From positions 1 to 9,794 of the forward strand of contig URCS01000065.1 of NCBI GenBank assembly GCA_900546455.1: a stretch of 9,794 nucleotides of DNA, read 5' to 3'. This document shows, piece by piece, positions 6,201 through 9,794 of the stretch. The notes below the pieces were generated by a model. That model did no database searches, was not told the DNA's origin, and saw only the letters and a program-made list of their open reading frames with translations. Source of the DNA: an uncultured Collinsella sp. (GTDB lineage: Bacteria > Actinomycetota > Coriobacteriia > Coriobacteriales > Coriobacteriaceae). The translations under genes were made by a program, and so were the position numbers. The first letter of the stretch is position 1, and each line of letters begins with the position of its first letter.

Positions 6201-7262
6201 TTAGTAGTCGAACTGGTGGTAGTAGCGGCGGTACTTGAGGTTGTGCTTGGTGACCAGCTCGTAGTTGCGCGAGAGGCGGTCGGTGGTCAGCACGGACAGG
6301 ATCCACGGCGACACGATGACGCGGAAGTCGTCGTCCAGGCCCGGGATCGCGTACTCGGCGGTGTCGATGATGACGTAGTCCTCGTCGCCGGTCACGCCGC
6401 TGGTGAGGAAGGCGCGGACGCGCTCGTCGAGGGCGCGGCACTCGTCCTCTCCCATGAACAGGAACACCGGGACGCCGGGCTCGAGCAGCTCGAGCGTGCC
6501 GTGGAAGAAGTCGTGCGAGGTGATGTGGCGGATGCGCTTCCACTGCATCTCCTCGAGCAGGCACATGGAGTACAGGATGGTCTCGCCCCACAGGGCGCCC
6601 GAGCCGATGAACATGGTGTAGTCGGCCAGGGCGTACTTCCTCGCGAGCTCCTCGGCGCGCGGCTCGAAGCGCTTGCGGATGTCGAGCATGTCCTTCCAGA
6701 CGTCCTTCGTCTGCTCGATGAACAGGTCGAACTTGGGGAAGCAGCCGCGGCGGTTGAGCAGGCGCAGTCCGAAGCAGTCGGCGAGGTAGTAGCCCTTCTC
6801 GCAGCCGCCGGCGCCGTGGTCGGAGGCCATCATGACGCAGTTCTCGGCGCCCACGGCCCGCCCGATCTTGCCCTCCGGGTTGGTCATGGCGTAGACGCGC
6901 ACGCCCATGGCCTTCATCTTGCCGATGGCCTCGAGGACCTCGGGGGTGGTGCCGGACTCGGAGGCGGTCAGCACGACGGACCTGTCGGTCATGCGCTTGT
7001 GGCCCATGACGTTCCACTCGGCGGCGTGGATCAGGTAGACCTCGAGGTCGCGGTCGCCGAACTTGTTCATGAGGTACTCGAGCTGCATGAACTCGTCCCA
7101 GGTGCCGCCGACGCCCATCAGGAAGACGGCGTCGTAGCCCTCCTCGTGCACGCGGTCGGCCAGGGCGGTCATCTTCTTGCCGGCCTCGTAGACGTTCCTG
7201 CCGTCCTCGAGGTAGCCCTCCTGGTCGAAGTGCATGATCTCGATCTTCTCGGTCTCCTTCAT
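6201..7262 (-). CDS. SIS-domain sugar-amine 6-phosphate deglycase, FrlB/GfrF-like (copy 2)
   Basis: This 353-aa protein appears identical to that of 1052-2113, with the same Glu238/His254 catalytic pair, SIS loops and RRYY tail. The DNA also appears identical from ATG to TAA, while both flanks differ completely: AAAGGAGCGGGA before the ATG here, and IIA directly after the stop. It is the first gene of the SIS-IIA-IIB unit, so import and cleavage would be coexpressed. The start at 7262 is set by AAAGGAG. Only about two codons (both GGA) besides the stop end in A or T. The family assignment rests on similarity to FrlB; the substrate (fructoselysine, glucoselysine or another Amadori product 6-phosphate) is inferred from the neighbouring FrlC-like epimerase and PTS. 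Confidence 0.85.
   Translation of the reverse strand: MKETEKIEIMHFDQEGYLEDGRNVYEAGKKMTALADRVHEEGYDAVFLMGVGGTWDEFMQLEYLMNKFGDRDLEVYLIHAAEWNVMGHKRMTDRSVVLTASESGTTPEVLEAIGKMKAMGVRVYAMTNPEGKIGRAVGAENCVMMASDHGAGGCEKGYYLADCFGLRLLNRRGCFPKFDLFIEQTKDVWKDMLDIRKRFEPRAEELARKYALADYTMFIGSGALWGETILYSMCLLEEMQWKRIRHITSHDFFHGTLELLEPGVPVFLFMGEDECRALDERVRAFLTSGVTGDEDYVIIDTAEYAIPGLDDDFRVIVSPWILSVLTTDRLSRNYELVTKHNLKYRRYYHQFDY
6201..7262. repeat. 1062-bp direct repeat, right copy (pairs with 1052-2113)
   Basis: This is the second copy of the perfect repeat. The repeats flank IIA, IIB, IIC, IID and the epimerase gene. Recombination between them would leave one SIS gene with the right-hand promoter and the left-hand terminator. 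No transposase or terminal inverted repeat is associated with either copy. Confidence 0.9.
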
Positions 7263-7380
7263 TCCCGCTCCTTTCACGAGCAGTTTGAATTGTCGCACGG
7301 GTACGAACGGGTTTGCCGTCCCATTCGTCTCGCTTAATCTTGCGGTCATCTTAGCCGCAAACTCAACAATTCAAAGGTTC

Positions 7381-7426
7381 TTAATACCAGTGAACGATAA
7401 CAGGTTAGCCGTTTTTAATACCGATT
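7381..7426 (-). promoter_or_regulatory. Paired operator boxes upstream of SIS copy 2
   Basis: Minus-strand boxes ACTGGTATTA (7382-7391) and ATCGGTATTA (7416-7425) have cores 34 bp apart, the same spacing as at the other two promoters (35 and 33 bp). They lie about 120 nt before the ATG at 7262. No clean TATAAT is seen here, unlike at the other two sites, so the promoter itself is only inferred. Each box differs by one base from the consensus ATTGGTATYA. Confidence 0.55.
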
Positions 7427-7498
7427 TTTCGATTTCATCCTCCCCTCTCGGTAGACGGTCAGTTTTGGCCGCTCATCGGTCAAGCGGCACATATCCTC

Positions 7499-7535
7499 AA
7501 AAAAACGAGCGCCCCCGCCGTGCGCGAGGACGCTC
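7499..7535 (-). terminator. Rho-independent terminator after the GntR regulator pair
   Basis: Arms 7507-7518 and 7524-7535 pair over 12 positions (two G-U on the minus strand) around a 5-nt loop, and the minus strand continues GTTTTTTTGAGG. It begins 6 nt after the stop of the gene ending at 7542 and isolates the regulator operon from the SIS copy 2 unit. Confidence 0.9.
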
Positions 7536-7541
7536 TCAACG

Positions 7542-8255
7542 CTAATAGTTGTAGGAATAACCGCCGGCGTCGCCGCGGGTAAAGGACTTGGCGTGCTCGA
7601 TGACCTGTCCGCTCGCATCGTAGGTCAGGCATTCCAGCACAAGTGCCAAATCGCCCGCCTCAAGATCGAGCAGGCTCGCGTCGCGCGCACCCAGCGCCTC
7701 GATATCGAGCTTCTCGATCGACTTGTCCGGCTTTCGGCCGAGCATGTCGTATGTCTCGTACAGACTAAAGACCGAAATATCGACATCCTCGATACCCGGG
7801 AACAGCAGGCACGGAATCAGCGTCATCTCGATCGACACGGGCTCGCCGTCGATGCAGTTAAGACGGCGCACCGAGTAAAGAAGGTCGTCCTCGGCGATAC
7901 CAAACAGGTCGGCATAGTACGGCCCGGCATAGCGCTTGGAGCGCGCCAAGATGCGCACCGACGGCGTCGCGCCCGAGGCCAGGACCGTCTGACGAAAGCC
8001 GCCCTTGCGAACATGTTCGTCAAACCACTTGTGCCCCACAAAGGCACCCTTGCCCTGCACGCGACGGATCTGACCGCTCTTGACCAGCTCGTCCATGGCG
8101 CTTCGAATCGTCAGGCGCGTGGTGCCAAACTCCTCGGCAAGCTCGTTTTCGGACGGTATCATCGAACCCGTCGGATAGTCACCGCGTTCGATTCGCTCCG
8201 CAATACAACGGCGAATTTGCTTGTAGACCGGCAGGCCCTCTACTGCTTCAGCCAT
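7542..8255 (-). CDS. GntR-family (HutC/UTRA) transcriptional regulator
   Basis: This 237-aa regulator has an N-terminal winged helix-turn-helix (about 8-75: PVYKQIRRCIAERIERGDYP, then IPSENELAEEFGTTRLTIR and the wing IRRVQGKGAFV at 63-73) and a UTRA effector-binding domain (about 95-230), with RRLNCIDGEPVSIEMTLIP (130-148) typical of it. HutC-type members usually repress catabolic genes and release DNA on binding a sugar-phosphate-like effector; E. coli FrlR of the fructoselysine operon belongs here. Its start overlaps the end of the next GntR gene by 16 nt, so the two are translationally coupled. It is a good candidate for binding the paired ATTGGTATYA boxes, but the sequence does not show which of the two regulators does. 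Confidence 0.93.
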   Translation of the reverse strand: MAEAVEGLPVYKQIRRCIAERIERGDYPTGSMIPSENELAEEFGTTRLTIRSAMDELVKSGQIRRVQGKGAFVGHKWFDEHVRKGGFRQTVLASGATPSVRILARSKRYAGPYYADLFGIAEDDLLYSVRRLNCIDGEPVSIEMTLIPCLLFPGIEDVDISVFSLYETYDMLGRKPDKSIEKLDIEALGARDASLLDLEAGDLALVLECLTYDASGQVIEHAKSFTRGDAGGYSYNY

Positions 8256-9007
8256 TCGACACCCACCTTCGTCGCAACGCCGTCCGCCTCGCCGTTATCG
8301 GCAAACCGATACTTGGTCGGCAGAATCACGGCCTTGCAGTACTCGACAAAACCATTGTTCTCGTCGCGCTCGTGCGAAGCCTTGTAGAACACCGGCGTGC
8401 CCTCTTGGGCATCCAGCAGCTTGGCCTCTTCGGCGTTCAGGCGGCTGATGGAAATATGCTCCTTGCCGTGCGTCACATGAACGTTGCCTTCTTTGAGCAA
8501 AACGTCGTAGAGGCTCTCCTGCTCAAAATCGTGATCGGGAAGCGACGGGCACAAAGACAGGTTGACGTAAGCCGTCTCGATCGACGCCGGAGAACCATTA
8601 ACCACGCGCACGCGTCGAATGCAAAAGAGTGGCATGCCCAGATCGATCTGCGCCTTTTGAGCAAAATCGATATCAGCATACACGACCTTTGACCAGACCA
8701 AACGCGCAGTCGACTTTAAGCCGACCCTCTCGACGGCCTGGGTATAGTTCCATGTTTCCTGAAAGATGTTCAGCGGCTTGGGAGGGCACACATAGGTGCC
8801 CGAGCCACGACGGCTTTCTAGGGTTCCACACGAAATAAGGCGCGTAATGGCAGCGCGCAGCGCCGTGCGCGACACGCCCAGCTCCTCGCAGAGCGCGCGC
8901 TCGGCGGGCAGTCGGTCGCCACCTTGTAAGTCATAGTGTTTGATATACCAAAGAATGCCCTCAAAGGCGCGATCTTTGGGCGGAATCGCATATGGTTCGC
9001 TCGACAT
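8240..9007 (-). CDS. GntR-family (HutC/UTRA) transcriptional regulator, second
   Basis: This 255-aa regulator has a winged helix-turn-helix (about 14-75, with LPAERALCEELGVSRTALR at 33-51 and the wing ESRRGSGTYV at 64-73) and a UTRA domain (about 95-245, with RRVRVVNGSPASIETAYV at 131-148). The start at 9007 has GAGGAG 8 nt upstream. TTG at 9013 in the same frame is too close to that site and was rejected. It follows the unrecognised gene ending at 9043 by 35 nt with no terminator between them, so both are probably in one transcript with the regulator at 7542. The recognition helix (VSRTALRAAITRL) differs clearly from that of its neighbour (TTRLTIRSAMDEL). The two may therefore bind different sites or effectors rather than being a recent duplication. 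Confidence 0.92.
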   Translation of the reverse strand: MSSEPYAIPPKDRAFEGILWYIKHYDLQGGDRLPAERALCEELGVSRTALRAAITRLISCGTLESRRGSGTYVCPPKPLNIFQETWNYTQAVERVGLKSTARLVWSKVVYADIDFAQKAQIDLGMPLFCIRRVRVVNGSPASIETAYVNLSLCPSLPDHDFEQESLYDVLLKEGNVHVTHGKEHISISRLNAEEAKLLDAQEGTPVFYKASHERDENNGFVEYCKAVILPTKYRFADNGEADGVATKVGVEWLKQ

Positions 9008-9042
9008 GGGCAAGGCTCCTCAACCGCTTGATGCTGCGGGCA

Positions 9043-9534
9043 TCATTTCTCCGAACACCCCATGGCGTCGAAGGCTTCCTTAATCTGTTCCGCAACGTTC
9101 CGATACGACCGATACAGGCCGGAGTCTCGCTTGACTTCGCCCGCGGTCACCGGAATCTCAAGCTTCGAAATCTCATCCTCGCCGGTTTGCACGGCAACGA
9201 TGACACCCATACCAAGGCACATATTACGCTTGGCGGCGTTATTTTTGGTAGCCTGAGCTGGATTAATCAGAATCTGCTGAGCGAGCTCACGATTGCTGAG
9301 CTCCGGTACATCCTCGGGATTTCCAGTCTCAACGATCTCGCACTGCAGCACATCCGCATAGTCAAAGATCTTTGGCTCGGCACCACGCTGATGCACAGCC
9401 CACTTGTGGCGCGTGGCATCTTGGTAGATAGCCGGCAAAAACGTAAACCGCGGCGGGTCCAAAATCGTATCCGTGATGGTAAACACATCGGGATCAAAGG
9501 CATCCTGCGGGTTTTTCTTCTTGAACAGCCCCAT
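9043..9534 (-). CDS. Unrecognised 163-aa soluble protein
   Basis: I do not recognise this family securely. The start at 9534 (MGLFKKKN) has GGGAGG 5 nt upstream; the frame is open further upstream to 9624 but without a ribosome site. The protein has no signal peptide or membrane span. The N-terminus is basic (FKKKN, 4-8). The middle (about 27-62) looks like short beta strands: RFTFLPAIYQDATRHKWAVH, then KIFDYADVLQCEIVETG. A possibly helical NREL...AKRNMC stretch comes next, then strands (GVIVAVQTGEDE and KLEIPV) and a final helix ending QIKEAFDAM. This pattern resembles small bacterial PH-like domains in which an 'F-DY-D-I--FE' strand pair recurs (DUF4428-associated proteins), but that is a weak inference. 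It is probably the first gene of the regulator transcript. Confidence 0.75.
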   Translation of the reverse strand: MGLFKKKNPQDAFDPDVFTITDTILDPPRFTFLPAIYQDATRHKWAVHQRGAEPKIFDYADVLQCEIVETGNPEDVPELSNRELAQQILINPAQATKNNAAKRNMCLGMGVIVAVQTGEDEISKLEIPVTAGEVKRDSGLYRSYRNVAEQIKEAFDAMGCSEK

Positions 9535-9794
9535 ATCAGCCTCCCGTACTAGTATTAAACAACTCAAGCCGAATATAGCACCAATTTGAAGTTGCAACGG
9601 CAACCCTTCGGTACACGGCGGCAATCACGCGCTCAGCGGAAAAGTGTACGGGCGAGGGCCGGGGTGCCTGCTTTGTTTTGAGAAGTGGGCTCCGCGAACT
9701 TCTCAAAACAAAGCAGGCACCCCGGCCCCGGCGATGTATCTCGGGCTAGCCATAGTAAGACTTCCTGTTTCCAAGGCAGCAACAGCCATGTCCC
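9535..9794. other. Right-edge intergenic region
   Basis: This region holds the long palindrome and the upstream region of the gene starting at 9534, for which I see no convincing promoter. Two minus-strand frames enter from the right edge. One ends at a TGA inside the right palindrome arm (9703-9705). The other reads through the whole palindrome to a TGA at 9633-9635 (53 codons). Either could be the tail of a truncated gene, but neither has a recognisable motif. A plus-strand ATG at 9734 opens a frame to the edge without a ribosome site. Confidence 0.4.
9656..9728. repeat. 31-bp perfect inverted repeat (long palindrome) with 11-nt loop
   Basis: Arms 9656-9686 and 9698-9728 are exact reverse complements (outer end GGGCCGGGG, inner end GAGAAGT) around GGGCTCCGCGA. 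GGCGA occurs directly before the left arm (9651-9655) and one base after the right arm (9730-9734), like a short target-site duplication. There is no T run on either side, so it is not a standard terminator. It could be a dispersed palindromic (REP- or MITE-like) element, but copy number cannot be seen from this window. Confidence 0.85.

Noticed and set aside
7430..7455. Very short minus-strand leader peptide (MKSKNRY) near the GGGGAGG before the SIS copy 2 boxes
   Set aside because: Its ribosome site is only about 2 nt from the ATG, and it lies upstream of the likely promoter, so it is probably not transcribed with the operon.
7593..8387. Plus-strand 264-codon frame opposite the GntR genes
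   Set aside because: It lies opposite two well-supported GntR genes, has no family signature and crosses their junction. Similar frames at 148-840, 2504-3103 and 4086-4748 were rejected for the same reason.
9545..9562. Plus-strand TAGTATTAAACAAC resembling the operator box upstream of the 163-aa gene
   Set aside because: It lacks the TGG of the consensus, is in the opposite orientation and has no partner 33-35 bp away.
1..9794. Search for CRISPR arrays, tRNA or rRNA genes and transposases
   Set aside because: I saw no regular repeat-spacer pattern, no tRNA-like cloverleaf or rRNA segment, and no transposase or integrase motif in any supported frame.

Overview
The window is GC-rich and almost every gene reads leftwards (minus strand). 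Its gene families suggest a gut-type actinobacterium of the Coriobacteriia, probably close to Collinsella. They are a short-type histidine regulatory subunit HisZ, a mannose-family PTS split into separate IIA, IIB, IIC and IID genes, and two HutC-type GntR regulators. The genus is an inference from style and content, not from a marker gene.

Layout from right to left, in the direction of transcription. At the right edge (9535-9794) lies a 31-bp perfect inverted repeat and no secure gene. Next is a three-gene regulatory run: an unrecognised 163-aa protein (9043-9534) and two GntR/UTRA regulators (8240-9007 and 7542-8255, overlapping by 16 nt), closed by a strong terminator at 7499-7535. Three catabolic units follow. 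Unit 1 is a SIS-domain deglycase-like gene (6201-7262), PTS IIA (5760-6179) and PTS IIB (5220-5702). Unit 2 is PTS IIC (4152-4925), PTS IID (3338-4162) and a FrlC-like TIM-barrel epimerase (2381-3226). Unit 3 is a second copy of the SIS gene (1052-2113). Each unit is preceded by a pair of ATTGGTATYA-like boxes 33-35 bp apart, so one regulator, probably one of the two GntR proteins, may control all three. At the left edge is hisZ (1-789, truncated), an unrelated biosynthetic gene.

Working model: the PTS imports and phosphorylates a sugar-amine (Amadori) compound such as fructoselysine. The FrlC-like protein epimerises a variant sugar moiety, and the FrlB-like SIS protein cleaves the 6-phosphorylated conjugate to glucose 6-phosphate and free amine. 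No FrlD-type kinase is present, which fits uptake by a PTS. The family evidence is good; the exact substrate is inferred.

The most striking feature is that the two SIS genes appear identical over all 1062 bp, with identity starting at the ATG and ending at the TAA. Nearly every codon in them ends in G or C, unlike their neighbours. They form direct repeats flanking the transport and epimerase genes, so recombination between them would remove exactly 5149 bp. The other main curiosity is the long perfect palindrome at 9656-9728, which has short flanking direct repeats.
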